Source: Variovorax beijingensis
GTDB taxonomy: Bacteria > Pseudomonadota > Gammaproteobacteria > Burkholderiales > Burkholderiaceae_C
NCBI RefSeq assembly: GCF_003951285.1
Contig: NZ_RXFQ01000003.1
Coordinates: 248,001 to 312,000, forward strand
Length of the DNA stretch: 64,000 nucleotides
Direction of reading: 5' to 3'
Each line of letters begins with the position of its first letter. The first letter of the stretch is position 1. The notes below the pieces were generated by a model. It did no database searches. It was not told where the DNA came from and saw nothing but the letters and a program-made list of their open reading frames with translations. A program made the translations under genes and the position numbers. This document shows, piece by piece, positions 10,601 through 19,216 of this stretch.

Positions 10601-11202
10601 CGGGCCACCTGTTCGACGAGGTGGCGCACGAGGTGCGGCGCTTCTGCAAGCGCGAGATCGGCGACCTCATGGACACGCGCGAACAGCAGGTGATCGCGGG
10701 CATCGTGAGCGATTTCCGCGTGATCAACGGCCAGCGCGGCCGGCTGGCGATCTTCAAGCTCGACGACAAGTCCGATGCCATCGACGCCACCGCGGACGAG
10801 GCGCTGATCAATGCGAACCGCAACACCTTGAAGGACGACGAGCTGGTGATCGTGAGCGGCCGGCTGCAGCCGGGCCGCGGCGGCTTCGAGGCCCGTTTCC
10901 AGGTGCAGCAGGTGTGGGACCTGGCCACCGCGCGCTGCCGCTTCGGGAAATTCCTGCGGGTGGCCGTCAATGGCAAGGCGCCCGACATCGCGCGCCTGGT
11001 GAAGGACTTTCCTCCGCGCACCGAGCAGAGCGAGCATGGCGACCTCGTGCAGGGGCTGCCGGTGCGCCTGTCGATGGCGCGCGGCGGCGCGCAGGTCGAA
11101 CTGCAGCTCGGCGAGCGCGCCAGGTTCTTCCCGACCGACGCCGCACTCGCGAGCTGGACGGCGCAGGCGGAGGCCGGCAAGGCCTCGGTCGTCTACGAGT
11201 GA
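7684..11202 (+). CDS. dnaE: DNA polymerase III subunit alpha DnaE
   Basis: The replicative polymerase catalytic subunit, 1172 residues, normal for DnaE1. The N-terminal PHP domain begins HLRLHTEFSVVDG. The palm domain carries GPGRGSGAGSLVAYAL and PDFDIDFCQ, the latter holding the catalytic aspartates near residues 407-411. The helix-hairpin-helix and OB-fold regions follow, with IVSDFRVINGQRGRLAIFKLDD in the C-terminal third (written in two parts: IVSDFRVI, GRLAIFKLDD). A TACAAT box lies at 7671-7676, immediately before the ATG, too close to serve as the -10 of this start codon. Confidence 0.97.
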   Translation: MFVHLRLHTEFSVVDGTNRIDEVVKAAAADKQPALAITDLNNLFGAVKFYKQGRGKGVKPVIGAEIFIEGLGKEPGVLTRIVLLVQNMEGYLHLSELLARAWTQNVGRGQSQAACKLEWLQELQGGLIALSGAQAGPLGAPLLQGQEERAAELALQLAGMFPHRFYIELQRAGRPDDEPHVIAAVKLAARLRLPVVATHPVQFAERQDYEAHEARVCISEGEILGNPRRVRKFTEEQYFKSSAEMQALFADVPSALANTVEIAKRCNLTLVLGKPQLPDFPTPFIGEGVRMPIDEFFRQESFVGLEERLAHLYPDPARRDAERPRYVERLEFEINTILNMGFPGYFLIVGDFIKWAKNNGCPVGPGRGSGAGSLVAYALKITDLDPLEYKLLFERFLNPERVSMPDFDIDFCQGNRDRVIDYVKDKYGRDAVSQIATFGTMAARAAIRDVGRVLDMSYMFCDGISKLIPNKPGQPVTIQYPPDPKVEGDKNNYAIEMEPQLAARIEKEEEVRMLVELAQKLEGMTRNIGMHAGGVLIAPGKLTDFCPLYQQPGSDSAVSQYDKDDVEAIGLVKFDFLGLATLTILEIAKEFIVKRHKGQENFAYENIRLDDRETYKLFSEGKTEAVFQFESRGMQGMLKDARPTRLEDLIALNALYRPGPMDLIPSFVARKHGREEVEYPHPAVAEMLSETYGIMVYQEQVMQTAQILGGYSLGGADLLRRAMGKKKLEEMAEHREKFRAGALKTHGIPQDKADEIFDLMEKFAGYGFNKSHAAAYSLLAYHTGWLKVHYTAEFFCANMTVEMDDTDKLKVLFEDAQKNFGITFEPPDVNRGNYRFEPVTDKVIRYGLGAVKGTGQLAVEAVVRAREEGGPFKSLFDFCVRIDRQRINKRTVEALIKAGAFDAIQQNRASLIASVDRAFEFAAATEANAAQVDIFGDSEHGSATQEPELVDATPWGVKERLTFEKTAVGFYLSGHLFDEVAHEVRRFCKREIGDLMDTREQQVIAGIVSDFRVINGQRGRLAIFKLDDKSDAIDATADEALINANRNTLKDDELVIVSGRLQPGRGGFEARFQVQQVWDLATARCRFGKFLRVAVNGKAPDIARLVKDFPPRTEQSEHGDLVQGLPVRLSMARGGAQVELQLGERARFFPTDAALASWTAQAEAGKASVVYE

Positions 11203-11247
11203 GCCTCGCCTTCGGAGGCATGGCTCCCGAAGGCGGCGCCGCCGCCG

Positions 11248-12174
11248 CTAGCGCTTAGGTTTGAGCACCACGATCAGCGATGGGTAAATGCGTCCATCGG
11301 TGTCGCGCGGCAGTTTGTCGGTCTTGTGCAGGCCGCGTTCGGCGGCTTCGTCCCAATTGGGCAATCCACTCGACTTGGTCAACTTGACGCCGACGATGGT
11401 GCCATCCGGCGCGAGATTCACTAGGAACTCGGCAGGGGGGTTGCCGTTCACAGTATCAGCATCGGGGAAGGTGATGTTTGGCCGCACCGCCGCGGCGATG
11501 CGCGCTTCATAGCCGCTCGACGGCCCTGACGAGCGCATCGCCGTGCCCTTGGAATCATCGCTGCCGCTCGCGCCCGCGAGGCCCTGCATGCGCTTGAGCG
11601 TTGCCGCGCGGTCGGCCGCGGCCTGCTTGGCTGCGGCTTCCTGCTGCTTCTTCGCTTCGGCCTGCTTGGCCTCGGCTTCCTGCTGCTTCTTCTGCTGCTC
11701 GGCGAGCTTTTGCTGCTGCGCCTTCTTGCGTTCGGCTTCGTCTTCGGCGCGCTGCCTGGCCTCGAGCTCTTTCTTGCGCTGCTGTTGCTGGCGCTCGAGC
11801 TCGCGCTCCTTCTGTTCCTTTTCTTCCTTGAGCTTTTTCTCGCGCTCGAGCGCGATGTCCGGCGCACGCGGCGGCGGCGCGGGCTCGGGTGCCTTCACCT
11901 GAGGCGGGGGCGGCGGCGGAGGAGGAGCAGGCGGCGGAGGCGCGGGAGCGGGCGTGGGTGCCTGCGGCGCCGACAGGCGCGGCGCGGCCTGCTGCACCGT
12001 GGAAGACCACAGCTCCGCATCGACGGCGCCTTCGTCGGCATCGCTGCGCCAGCGCACTCCCCACGTCAGCGCGGCAATCAGCAGCGCGTGCGCAATCAGC
12101 GCGAGCAGCACCGCGCGCGGCGTGCCGCGCTGCGGCGGTGGTGCGAACTCGGGGCGATCCAGGGCGAGCGACAT
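11248..12174 (-). CDS. tolA: Cell envelope integrity protein TolA
   Basis: A 308-residue inner-membrane protein of the Tol-Pal system. One transmembrane helix lies at about residues 20-40 (AVLLALIAHALLIAALTW), then a proline-rich segment (residues 65-100), a long Glu/Lys/Gln/Ala-rich coiled coil (about 105-205), and a TonB-like C-terminal domain (ARIAAAVRPNITFPD onward) that contacts Pal and TolB. It is the last gene called in the tolQRA run; tolB and pal are not adjacent here, dnaE follows convergently. Confidence 0.93.
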   Translation of the reverse strand: MSLALDRPEFAPPPQRGTPRAVLLALIAHALLIAALTWGVRWRSDADEGAVDAELWSSTVQQAAPRLSAPQAPTPAPAPPPPAPPPPPPPPQVKAPEPAPPPRAPDIALEREKKLKEEKEQKERELERQQQQRKKELEARQRAEDEAERKKAQQQKLAEQQKKQQEAEAKQAEAKKQQEAAAKQAAADRAATLKRMQGLAGASGSDDSKGTAMRSSGPSSGYEARIAAAVRPNITFPDADTVNGNPPAEFLVNLAPDGTIVGVKLTKSSGLPNWDEAAERGLHKTDKLPRDTDGRIYPSLIVVLKPKR

Positions 12175-12177
12175 GCC

Positions 12178-12615
12178 TTATTTGCCGCCCGTGGTGGTGA
12201 CGGACAGGCCCACGCGCTCGATGCCGCTGCGCTTGAGCTGGTTCATCGCCTTCACGACGGTTTCGTACTTCACGGACTTGTCGGCGCTGATGACCACGGG
12301 GCGCTGGTCGTCGCCGCCCTGGGCGGTCTTGGCCGCGGAGCCGATCTGGGTCATGGGAACGGACGTGCCGCCGCTGCCGGCGGACGGGTCTTTCTTGATC
12401 TGCGCTTCGTCGTCGCTCTTGATGACGATCTCGATCGGCTTGTCGGGCTGCTTGTTGGCGCGGTCGACCGAGGGCAGGTTGATCACGCTCGGCGTGATGA
12501 GCGGCGCGGTGACCATGAAGATGATCAACAGCACCAGCATCACGTCGATGAACGGGACCATATTGATCTCGTTGATCGTGCGGCGGCCTCGGCCCCGGGA
12601 TGAAACTGCGGGCAT
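12178..12615 (-). CDS. tolR: Tol-Pal system proton-channel protein TolR (ExbD family)
   Basis: A 145-residue ExbD/TolR protein: a short cytoplasmic N-terminus, one transmembrane helix (VPFIDVMLVLLIIFMVTAPL, about 20-40) with the conserved proton-pathway aspartate in FIDV, and a periplasmic domain containing PVVISADKSVKYETVV. An insertion rich in Gly/Ser lies at about residues 83-100 and is longer than in enterobacterial TolR. Three bases separate it from tolA, and 16 bases from tolQ. Confidence 0.95.
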   Translation of the reverse strand: MPAVSSRGRGRRTINEINMVPFIDVMLVLLIIFMVTAPLITPSVINLPSVDRANKQPDKPIEIVIKSDDEAQIKKDPSAGSGGTSVPMTQIGSAAKTAQGGDDQRPVVISADKSVKYETVVKAMNQLKRSGIERVGLSVTTTGGK

Positions 12616-12631
12616 GGGCTGTAACCTCCGC

Positions 12632-13354
12632 TCAGCGGTTGGCCGGAGCCGCCGAAGTTGCCGACGCCACCGCGGCCGGGTTGGCCGAGAGGTTGCGCTG
12701 CAGGATGTTGGAGAACTCCTCGATGTAGGTTTCGAGGGCAATCGCGATCTTGTCGATCTCGCGTGCGAAGCGGTTGTAGCCCACCACCGCCGGAATGGCG
12801 GCGAACAGGCCGATGGCGGTGGCCACCAGCGCTTCGGCAATGCCGGGCGCCACGGTGGCCAGCGTCACCTGCGCGAGCGCGGCCAGGCCGGTGAAGGCAT
12901 GCATGATCCCCCAGACCGTGCCGAACAGGCCGACATACGGCGACACCGAGCCCACGGTGGCGAGGAACGACAGGTTCTGCTCGGCCGCGTCGAGTTCGCG
13001 CTGGAAGCTCGCGCGCATGGCGCGGCGGGCGCCGTCCAGCAGCGTGGGCGCGTCGCTCACGTGGCGCTCGCGCAGCTTCTGGTACTCGCGCATGCCCGAG
13101 GCGAAGATGCGCTCCATGGGCCCCGCGAACTTGGCGTTCTGCGCGGCCGAGGCGAACAGTTCGTTCAGGCTGGTGCCCGACCAGAACTCGCGCTCGAAGT
13201 CGTCGTTGAGCGCGCGCATGCGGCGCAGCGCGAAGTACTTGCGGATGATCGCGGCCCAGCTGGCGATCGAGACGATCACGAGCAGCAGCACGACCAGTTG
13301 CACCACGAAGCTCGCATGGAGCAGGAGATTGATGATGGAGAGGTCTTGGTTCAT
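12632..13354 (-). CDS. tolQ: Tol-Pal system stator protein TolQ (ExbB/MotA family)
   Basis: A 240-residue three-helix inner-membrane protein. The first helix is at residues 12-35, then a cytoplasmic domain (RKYFALRRMRALNDDFEREF), and helices two and three around GSVSPYVGLFGTVWGIMHAF and EALVATAIGLFAAIPAVVGYN (each quoted within the 20-residue limit as GSVSPYVGLFGTVWGIMHAF and ALVATAIGLFAAIPAVVGY). With TolR it forms the proton-driven motor for TolA. Its ATG overlaps the ybgC stop by four bases. Confidence 0.95.
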   Translation of the reverse strand: MNQDLSIINLLLHASFVVQLVVLLLVIVSIASWAAIIRKYFALRRMRALNDDFEREFWSGTSLNELFASAAQNAKFAGPMERIFASGMREYQKLRERHVSDAPTLLDGARRAMRASFQRELDAAEQNLSFLATVGSVSPYVGLFGTVWGIMHAFTGLAALAQVTLATVAPGIAEALVATAIGLFAAIPAVVGYNRFAREIDKIAIALETYIEEFSNILQRNLSANPAAVASATSAAPANR

Positions 13355-13809
13355 GGCTTGAAAGGTTGAGTCATGGAGCCGCCGCAGCGCTCGAGGGTTC
13401 CCGCAACTTGGACTGGTATCCGAGCAGGACGCAATGTGGAGGCATCCACCCAGCCGATGCGGATCGTGCCTTCGCACAGCAGAACGGGCGCCGCGGCCCC
13501 CATTCGTTCCTGCTCTGTTTTTGATAGCACGCGTTGACCGATTATCAACGACGCCGTGCCCAGTTGTCGGAGATCGGCTGTAACCAGCAGTTCGTCGTCG
13601 AGCCGGGAGGGGCGATGGTATTTGAGCTGCGTTTCGCTCACCACGAACTGGCCGCCGGTTTCCTCGCGCAGCTTTCGCTGTTCCACGCCCAGCGAGCGCA
13701 GCCATTCGGTGCGGCCGCGCTCCATGAACTTGAGGTAGTTGGCGTAGAACACGATGCCGCCGGCGTCGGTGTCTTCCCAGTAGACGCGGATCGGAAACGC
13801 GTAGCTCAT
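13351..13809 (-). CDS. ybgC: Tol-Pal system-associated acyl-CoA thioesterase YbgC
   Basis: A 152-residue hotdog-fold thioesterase. VYWEDTDAGGIVFYANYL carries the family catalytic Asp (WEDTDAGGIVFYANY), and the rest follows the 4-hydroxybenzoyl-CoA thioesterase pattern. It hydrolyses acyl-CoA or acyl-ACP substrates and is customarily the first gene of the tol operon. The start at 13809 overlaps the stop of the aminotransferase gene (ATGA), and its own stop overlaps tolQ (ATGA), so translation is coupled throughout. Confidence 0.94.
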   Translation of the reverse strand: MSYAFPIRVYWEDTDAGGIVFYANYLKFMERGRTEWLRSLGVEQRKLREETGGQFVVSETQLKYHRPSRLDDELLVTADLRQLGTASLIIGQRVLSKTEQERMGAAAPVLLCEGTIRIGWVDASTLRPARIPVQVAGTLERCGGSMTQPFKP

Positions 13810-15002
13810 CGGGCGGGGTTCGCGATCATGGCGCGCAGGCGCTCGACCGATTCCTGCAGGTGCGCCATCGAGCTGGCGGTGGAGAAGCGCACGAACCTGC
13901 TTGTCTCGGCCGTGCCGAAGTCGCGGCCCGGCGTCACGGCCACGTGGGCGCGCTTCATGGTTTCGAAGGCGAAGTCCCAGCTGCCCGAGATGCCCAGTTT
14001 CTCGGCGACCGCGGTGCAATCGGCCCAGGCGTAGAAGGCACCGTCGGGCACCACCGGCACGTTCAGGCCCAGCGCATTCAGCTGCGGAATGAACCAGTCG
14101 CGGCGCGCCTTGAACTCGGCGCGGCGGCGCTCGTATTCGGCAATGCTCTCGGCCTCGAAGCAGGCCAGCGCGGCGTACTGCGACACGGTGCTCGCACAGA
14201 TGAAGAGGTTTTGCGCGAGCCGCTCGACCACCGGCACCAGCGCCTCGGGCACCACCAGCCAGCCCAGGCGCCAGCCGGTCATGTTGAAGTACTTGCTGAA
14301 GCTGTTGATGCTGATGACGTTGTCGTCGATGGCCAATGCCGTCTGCCCGAAGGCATCGTCGTACGAGAGGCCCAGGTAGATCTCGTCGATCAGCGTGATG
14401 CCGCCGCGCTGCGACACCACCTCGTGGATGCGGCGCAGTTCATCGGGCGCGATCGAGGTGCCGGTCGGGTTGGAGGGCGAGGCGAGCAGCACGCCGCGCG
14501 TCTTGTCGGTCCAGGCGGCCTCGACCTTGGCGGCCGAGAGCTGGAAGCGCTCTTCGGCGGTGGTCGGCACCAGCACGGCCTTGCCGTCCGCGGCGCTCAC
14601 GAAGTGGCGGTTGCAGGGATAGCTGGGGTCGGGCAGCAGGATCTCGTCGCCGGACTCGATCAGCGCCAGGCACGCCAGCTGCAGCGCAGCCGAAGCCCCC
14701 GCGGTCACCACGATGCGGCGGGCCGGCACGTCGACACCGAAGCGCTGTGCGTACCAGCCGCTGATGCGCTCGCGCAGCAGGTCCAGGCCGGTGGCCTGGG
14801 TGTACTGCGTGGCACCGGCGCGCACGGCACGCGCGGCGGCTTCCTGCACCAGCGGCGGGGCGGTGAAGTCGGGCTCGCCGATGTTCAGGAAGATCATCGG
14901 CCGGTCGGTGTGGGCCACCTCGCGTGCGAGCACGCCGGCGGCCTTGGCCACCTCCATCACATAGAAGGGTTCGATGCGCTGTGCGCGCGCCGAAATTCTC
15001 AC
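13806..15002 (-). CDS. Pyridoxal phosphate-dependent class I/II aminotransferase
   Basis: A 398-residue fold-type I aminotransferase. [15 protein letters not shown] contains the PLP-binding lysine (about residue 238), ASPSNPTGT and the LPDPSYPCN loop are typical of the AspC/AlaA-like group. The GTG at 15002 was chosen: it overlaps the nusB stop (GTGA) and gives the usual N-terminus [20 protein letters not shown]. The amino donor and keto substrate are not decidable. Its position between nusB and ybgC is a conserved feature of related beta-proteobacterial genomes as far as I know. Confidence 0.88.
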   Translation of the reverse strand: MRISARAQRIEPFYVMEVAKAAGVLAREVAHTDRPMIFLNIGEPDFTAPPLVQEAAARAVRAGATQYTQATGLDLLRERISGWYAQRFGVDVPARRIVVTAGASAALQLACLALIESGDEILLPDPSYPCNRHFVSAADGKAVLVPTTAEERFQLSAAKVEAAWTDKTRGVLLASPSNPTGTSIAPDELRRIHEVVSQRGGITLIDEIYLGLSYDDAFGQTALAIDDNVISINSFSKYFNMTGWRLGWLVVPEALVPVVERLAQNLFICASTVSQYAALACFEAESIAEYERRRAEFKARRDWFIPQLNALGLNVPVVPDGAFYAWADCTAVAEKLGISGSWDFAFETMKRAHVAVTPGRDFGTAETSRFVRFSTASSMAHLQESVERLRAMIANPAR

Positions 15003-15547
15003 GTCCTGGCCTTGCCCGAGGCGCGGTCGGCCTCGACTTCGGCGGCGCGCAATTGCGGCGCCAGGCCATTGAGCACGGCGTTCACGTACTTGTGGCCGTC
15101 GGTGCCGCCGAATTCCTTGGCAAGCTCGATGCACTCGTTGAGCACCACGCGCCATGGCACGTCCAGGCAGTGCTGGAACTCGTACACGCCGATCCACATC
15201 ACGGCGTGCTCGATCGGCGAGATCTCCTCGAACTTGCGGTCCAGCAGCGGACGGATCAATGCGTCGAGCTGCTCGGCGCCTTCGATCGAGCCGTGCAGCA
15301 GCGCGTCGTAGTGCGCGGCGTCGGCCTTGTGGAAGCCCGCGAGGTCGCGCGTGAAGTGGTCGATCTCGGTCGGGTCGTTGCGGCCCACCAGGTGCTGGTA
15401 GAGCGCCTGCAGCGCGAACTCGCGCGCGCGGCTGCGGTTCGACTTGGCCGAGGCCTTGCGCGCGCCGGTGCTGGTGAGGCCGGTACGCACTTGCCGCGCC
15501 GGGCGCGGCTTGGCGCCGGCTGCCTTGTTGTTGTTGTCTTCGGTCAT
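14999..15547 (-). CDS. nusB: Transcription antitermination factor NusB
   Basis: A 182-residue NusB, with an N-terminal basic tail of about 38 residues ([11 protein letters not shown]...[11 protein letters not shown]) before the all-helical domain [37 protein letters not shown] is the diagnostic C-terminal stretch. It binds boxA RNA with NusE in rRNA antitermination. The start overlaps the ribH stop by four bases (ATGA), a common ribH-nusB coupling. Confidence 0.94.
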   Translation of the reverse strand: MTEDNNNKAAGAKPRPARQVRTGLTSTGARKASAKSNRSRAREFALQALYQHLVGRNDPTEIDHFTRDLAGFHKADAAHYDALLHGSIEGAEQLDALIRPLLDRKFEEISPIEHAVMWIGVYEFQHCLDVPWRVVLNECIELAKEFGGTDGHKYVNAVLNGLAPQLRAAEVEADRASGKART

Positions 15548-16014
15548 GTGAGGGAGGCCAGCAGCCGCGCCATCTCGACAGCCACCTGGGCCGCATCGCG
15601 GCCCTTGTCGGTCTGTCGGGCGACGGCTTGCGCTAGGTTTTCGGTCGTGAGGATCGCGTTGGCGATGGGAAGGCGATGGTCGAGCGCCACGCGGCTCACG
15701 CTCGCGCCCGATTCGTTGGCCACCAGTTCGAAGTGGTAGGTCTCGCCGCGGATGATGCAGCCCAGCGCCACCAGTGCGTGGTAGCCACCGCGCACGGCCA
15801 TGGCCTGCAGCGCGACCGGCACTTCGAGCGCGCCGGGAACCTGCACATGATGGATGTCCTCCGCGGCCACGCCCAGCCTCTCGAGTTCGGCGAGGCAGGC
15901 GGCGGCGAGCGCATCGGTGATGTCGGCGTTGAAGCGCGCCTGCACGATGCCGATGCGCAGGCCTTTTCCGTCGAGCGGCGTGTTGTGGTCAGCGCCCTTG
16001 TTTGCACCTTGCAT
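15544..16014 (-). CDS. ribH: 6,7-dimethyl-8-ribityllumazine synthase RibH
   Basis: A 156-residue lumazine synthase: condenses 5-amino-6-ribitylaminouracil with dihydroxybutanone phosphate. [33 protein letters not shown] and [13 protein letters not shown] are the three family motifs, the last holding the catalytic histidine. It is about 17 residues longer at the N-terminus than the minimal enzyme. It lies 5 bp after the RibB-type gene on the same strand. Confidence 0.95.
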   Translation of the reverse strand: MQGANKGADHNTPLDGKGLRIGIVQARFNADITDALAAACLAELERLGVAAEDIHHVQVPGALEVPVALQAMAVRGGYHALVALGCIIRGETYHFELVANESGASVSRVALDHRLPIANAILTTENLAQAVARQTDKGRDAAQVAVEMARLLASLT

Positions 16015-16019
16015 GGTGG

Positions 16020-17174
16020 TCAGTCTTTCGTGAGGTAGCCGGCAATTTCGAGGCCGTAGCCCGCGGCCATGCTCGGCATGCGGCGGGGCGTGCCGAGCAG
16101 GTTCATCTTGTGCACGCCGCATTCGCGCAGGATCTGCGCGCCGATGCCGTAGCTGCGCAGGTCCATGCGGCCGCGCTCGGGTGCCTGCGCAGGGCGTGCG
16201 GTGCCGTCGAATTGCGCAAGCAGCTCGCCGGCCGTTTCGCCGCAATTGAGCAGCACGGCCACGCCCTTGCCCTCGTTCGCGATGTGCGCGAGGCTGGCGT
16301 CCAGGCTCCACGAGTGCAGCGAACGGTTGATTTCGAGCGCATCGAGCACCGACAGCGGCTCGTGCACGCGCACCGACACCGTGTCTTCCGGCGCCCACTG
16401 GCCGCGCACCAGCGCCAGGTGCACGCCGCGGCTCGGCTTGTCGGTGAAGGCGTGGGCGGTGAAGCTGCCCCAGGCGGTCTGGATCTCGCGGCAGCCGACC
16501 TTCTCGACCAGCGATTCGGTGCGGCTCCTGTGCTCGATGAGCGCGGCAATGGTGCCGATCTTGAGGCCGTGTTCGGCCGCGAAGATCTGCAGGTCGGGCA
16601 GGCGCGCCATGGTGCCGTCCTCGTTCATCACCTCGCAGATCACCGAGGCGGGCGAGCAGCCGGCCATCGCGGCCAGGTCGCAGCCGGCTTCGGTATGGCC
16701 GGCGCGCATCAGCACCCCGCCGTCCACCGCCTGCAGCGGAAAGATGTGGCCGGGCTGCACCAGGTCGCTGGCCACGGCGTTGCGCGCCACGGCCGCCTGC
16801 ACGGTGCGCGCGCGGTCGGCCGCCGAGATGCCGGTGGTCACGCCTTCGGCCGCCTCGATGGACACGGTGAAGGCCGTCGAATGCTTGGCGCCGTTGCGCG
16901 ACACCATCGGCGGCAGCTGCAGCCGCTCGCACATCTCGCGCGAGAGCGTGAGGCAGATCAGCCCGCGCGCATGGCGCGCCATGAAATTGATGGCCTCGGG
17001 CGTGATGTGGTCGGCCGCAATGACGATGTCGCCTTCGTTCTCGCGGTCTTCCTCGTCCACCAGGATCACCATGCGGCCGGCAGCGAGCTCGGCCACGATC
17101 TCCTCGACCGAGGAAATCGGCGCGGGCGCCCGCGTGCCGCGGGGAGCGCCGATGGGCGTGACGGAAGCGTTCAT
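16020..17174 (-). CDS. ribB: 3,4-dihydroxy-2-butanone-4-phosphate synthase with degenerate GTP cyclohydrolase II domain (RibBX type)
   Basis: A 384-residue fusion. The N-terminal half (about 20-225) is an intact DHBP synthase with [21 protein letters not shown] and [10 protein letters not shown]. The C-terminal half aligns with GTP cyclohydrolase II, but where RibA has the zinc cysteines (HSEC...RCDCG) this protein reads [20 protein letters not shown], with no cysteine, and the RQEGRNIGL loop reads [10 protein letters not shown]. The second half therefore probably lacks GTP cyclohydrolase II activity. Such hybrids are known as RibBX. A separate ribA is expected elsewhere. It overlaps ribE by four bases. 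Confidence 0.9.
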   Translation of the reverse strand: MNASVTPIGAPRGTRAPAPISSVEEIVAELAAGRMVILVDEEDRENEGDIVIAADHITPEAINFMARHARGLICLTLSREMCERLQLPPMVSRNGAKHSTAFTVSIEAAEGVTTGISAADRARTVQAAVARNAVASDLVQPGHIFPLQAVDGGVLMRAGHTEAGCDLAAMAGCSPASVICEVMNEDGTMARLPDLQIFAAEHGLKIGTIAALIEHRSRTESLVEKVGCREIQTAWGSFTAHAFTDKPSRGVHLALVRGQWAPEDTVSVRVHEPLSVLDALEINRSLHSWSLDASLAHIANEGKGVAVLLNCGETAGELLAQFDGTARPAQAPERGRMDLRSYGIGAQILRECGVHKMNLLGTPRRMPSMAAGYGLEIAGYLTKD

Positions 17175-17836
17175 TCGGCTGTGTCCTTGGAATACGTGGA
17201 AGGAGTCGGCACCAGGACGCCGGCCTGGAGCATGCGCTCCACGTAGCGCGCCACGGTGTCGATTTCGAGATTGACCTTGGAGCCGGCCTGCAGGCTGCCG
17301 AGGGAGGTGTTGTCGACGGTGTGCGGGATCAGGTTGATGCTGATTTCCGCGCCGTCTTCGATGTCGCTCACGCTGTTGACCGTGAGGCTCACGCCGTTGA
17401 TCGTGATCGAGCCCTTGTAGGCCAGGAAGCGCGCGAGCGCGGGCGGCGCCACCACGCGCAGCTCCCAGCTTTCGCCGACCGGCGCGAAGTGGCTGACCGT
17501 GCCGATGCCGTCCACGTGGCCGGAGACGATGTGGCCGCCCAGCCGGTCGCTGGCGCGCAGCGCCTTCTCGAGGTTGATGCGGGCGCCTTCCGCGGTCAGT
17601 CCCGCAGTCTTGTCGAGCGATTCGGCCGAGATGTCGATGGTGAACTGCTGCCGGGCGGGGTCGAGCGTGGTCACGGTCATGCACGCGCCGTTGAGCGCAA
17701 TGCTGTCGCCGAGCCCGACGTCGTCGAGGTAGCCGTCGGGCACCGCAATGCCGAGTCTTTTGCCGTAGGAGGAGGAGGGGCCGAGGTCGTGGATGGCGGC
17801 GATGCGCCCCACGCCGGTGATGATTCCGGTGAACAT
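17171..17836 (-). CDS. ribE: Riboflavin synthase alpha subunit
   Basis: A 221-residue riboflavin synthase formed of two homologous lumazine-binding barrels, starting [22 protein letters not shown] and [11 protein letters not shown] are the equivalent motifs of the two halves, and [13 protein letters not shown] is diagnostic. It dismutates two lumazines to riboflavin. Its stop codon overlaps the start of ribB (ATGA), and ribD ends 55 bp upstream, so the four rib genes here likely share a transcript. Confidence 0.95.
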   Translation of the reverse strand: MFTGIITGVGRIAAIHDLGPSSSYGKRLGIAVPDGYLDDVGLGDSIALNGACMTVTTLDPARQQFTIDISAESLDKTAGLTAEGARINLEKALRASDRLGGHIVSGHVDGIGTVSHFAPVGESWELRVVAPPALARFLAYKGSITINGVSLTVNSVSDIEDGAEISINLIPHTVDNTSLGSLQAGSKVNLEIDTVARYVERMLQAGVLVPTPSTYSKDTAE

Positions 17837-17891
17837 CCACGCATTTTCGCAGACATCCTGGGTCCGCCCGGCGGGCGCCTGCATTCGCCCG

Positions 17892-19019
17892 CTAGAAAGC
17901 GTCCCTTCCGGCGACCCGGGCCACGATCCGCAGGTCCGGCCCGATCTGCTCGATGGTCCTGAATTCCAGCGGCAGCGCGCCGGCCAGGTCGGCCAGCGGC
18001 CCGCCGGCGTGGATGCCGGAGGCCATGTCGAGCCCGTCGCCGATGAGCTTGGGCGCCAGGTACACCAGCAGCTCGTCGACCAGTCCCTCGCGCAGCAGCG
18101 AGCCGTTGAGCTTGTGGCCGGACTCGACGTGGAGCTCGTTGACCTCGCGGCGGGCCAGATCCCGCAGCATCGCGGCCAGGTCGACCTTGCCCTGTGCATT
18201 GGGCAGGTAGGCGATGGTGGCGCCGCGCGCTTCCAGCGCGGCGGCCTTGGCGCCGTCCTGCGCCGCGGCGTAGATCCAGACGGGGCGGCCGGCCATGAAG
18301 ATCCGCGCGCCGGGCGGCGTCTGCAATTGGCTGTCGACCACCACCACGTGCGGCTGGCGGCTGGTTTGCACCAACCGCACGTCGAGCCGGGGATCGTCCT
18401 CCAGTACCGTGCCCACGCCGGTCAGCACCGCGCTGGCCCGCGCCCGCCATGCATGGCCGTCGGCACGCGCCGGTTCCGAGGTGATCCATTGGCTCACGCC
18501 GTTGCGCAGGCCGGTCTTGCCGTCGAGCGAGGCGGCGGCCTTGAGTCGCACCCAGGGCGACTTGCGGACCATGCGGCTGAAAAAGCCGATGTTGAGTTCG
18601 CGCGCTTCCTCCGCGCCCGGCCCCACCTCGACCGCCACGCCTGCGGCGCGCAATCGCTCGAAGCCCTGGCCGGCGACCAGCGGGTTGGGGTCCGCCATCG
18701 ACGCCACCACCCGGCCGATGCCCGCCGCCGCCAGCGCATCGCAGCAGGGGCCGGTGCGGCCATGGTGCGCGCAGGGCTCGAGCGTGACGAAGGCGGTGGC
18801 GCCGGCAACCGAATGGCCGCGCGCCGCGGCATCGCGCAGCGCCATGACCTCGGCGTGCGGGCCGCCGACCTGCTGGGTGTGCCCTTGGCCGATCACCGTG
18901 CCGTTCGCGTCCACCAGCACGCAGCCGACGCGCGGATTGGGGTCGGTCTCAGGCCCGGCCTGGCGCGCGAGGTCCAGGGCCTGGGCCATGAAATTCACAA
19001 TTTCATTTGCATTTGTCAT
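17892..19019 (-). CDS. ribD: Bifunctional riboflavin biosynthesis deaminase/reductase RibD
   Basis: A 375-residue two-domain enzyme. The N-terminal deaminase domain has the zinc motifs GGPHAEVMAL and LEPCAHHGRTGPC (about residues 48-95). The C-terminal reductase domain begins at about residue 150 (VRLKAAASLDGKTG), with LHVESGHKLNGSLL near the end. It carries out steps two and three of riboflavin synthesis. I looked for an FMN riboswitch upstream and did not see its conserved segments. It is divergent from the pilin operon across an AT-rich spacer. Confidence 0.94.
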   Translation of the reverse strand: MTNANEIVNFMAQALDLARQAGPETDPNPRVGCVLVDANGTVIGQGHTQQVGGPHAEVMALRDAAARGHSVAGATAFVTLEPCAHHGRTGPCCDALAAAGIGRVVASMADPNPLVAGQGFERLRAAGVAVEVGPGAEEARELNIGFFSRMVRKSPWVRLKAAASLDGKTGLRNGVSQWITSEPARADGHAWRARASAVLTGVGTVLEDDPRLDVRLVQTSRQPHVVVVDSQLQTPPGARIFMAGRPVWIYAAAQDGAKAAALEARGATIAYLPNAQGKVDLAAMLRDLARREVNELHVESGHKLNGSLLREGLVDELLVYLAPKLIGDGLDMASGIHAGGPLADLAGALPLEFRTIEQIGPDLRIVARVAGRDAF

Positions 19020-19216
19020 TTTTTATTAAATCAAATCTATTTGGAAATCAATTTAAAACAATTGAGGCCAATGATCCATTGATCCGTTTATTTCGACCGT
19101 TCGTCGTTTGGCGGATCGTCAATAAGAATTCGCCAAATAGAATTTTTGAAAAATTGCAATCAGGGAGAAAACGTCCGCCGCTCCAGCCACTTTGGCGAGG
19201 CGGCGGACGGTACAAC
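19020..19216. promoter_or_regulatory. AT-rich divergent regulatory region ribD / fimT
   Basis: This 197-bp spacer is strikingly AT-rich from 19016 to 19160. It has an inverted repeat TTTGGCG (19107-19113) / CGCCAAA (19131-19137) with a 17-bp spacer. Just before fimT there is a strong hairpin with arms CGTCCGCCG (19172-19180) and CGGCGGACG (19201-19209), loop 20 nt, placed over the region where a fimT ribosome site would lie. Promoters for both directions are expected here, but no single -35/-10 pair stands out. Confidence 0.5.

Noticed and set aside
6847..11037. Very long open frame antisense to dnaE (about 1396 codons)
   Set aside because: High GC at third positions opens the antisense frame. 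The sequence is His/Leu/Ala-rich with no recognisable domain, and dnaE on the other strand is unambiguous.
19020..19216. FMN riboswitch upstream of ribD
   Set aside because: The conserved RFN segments (AGGGCGGGG-type and CCGGCGGT-type blocks) are not present on the minus strand here or in the ribE-ribD gap.
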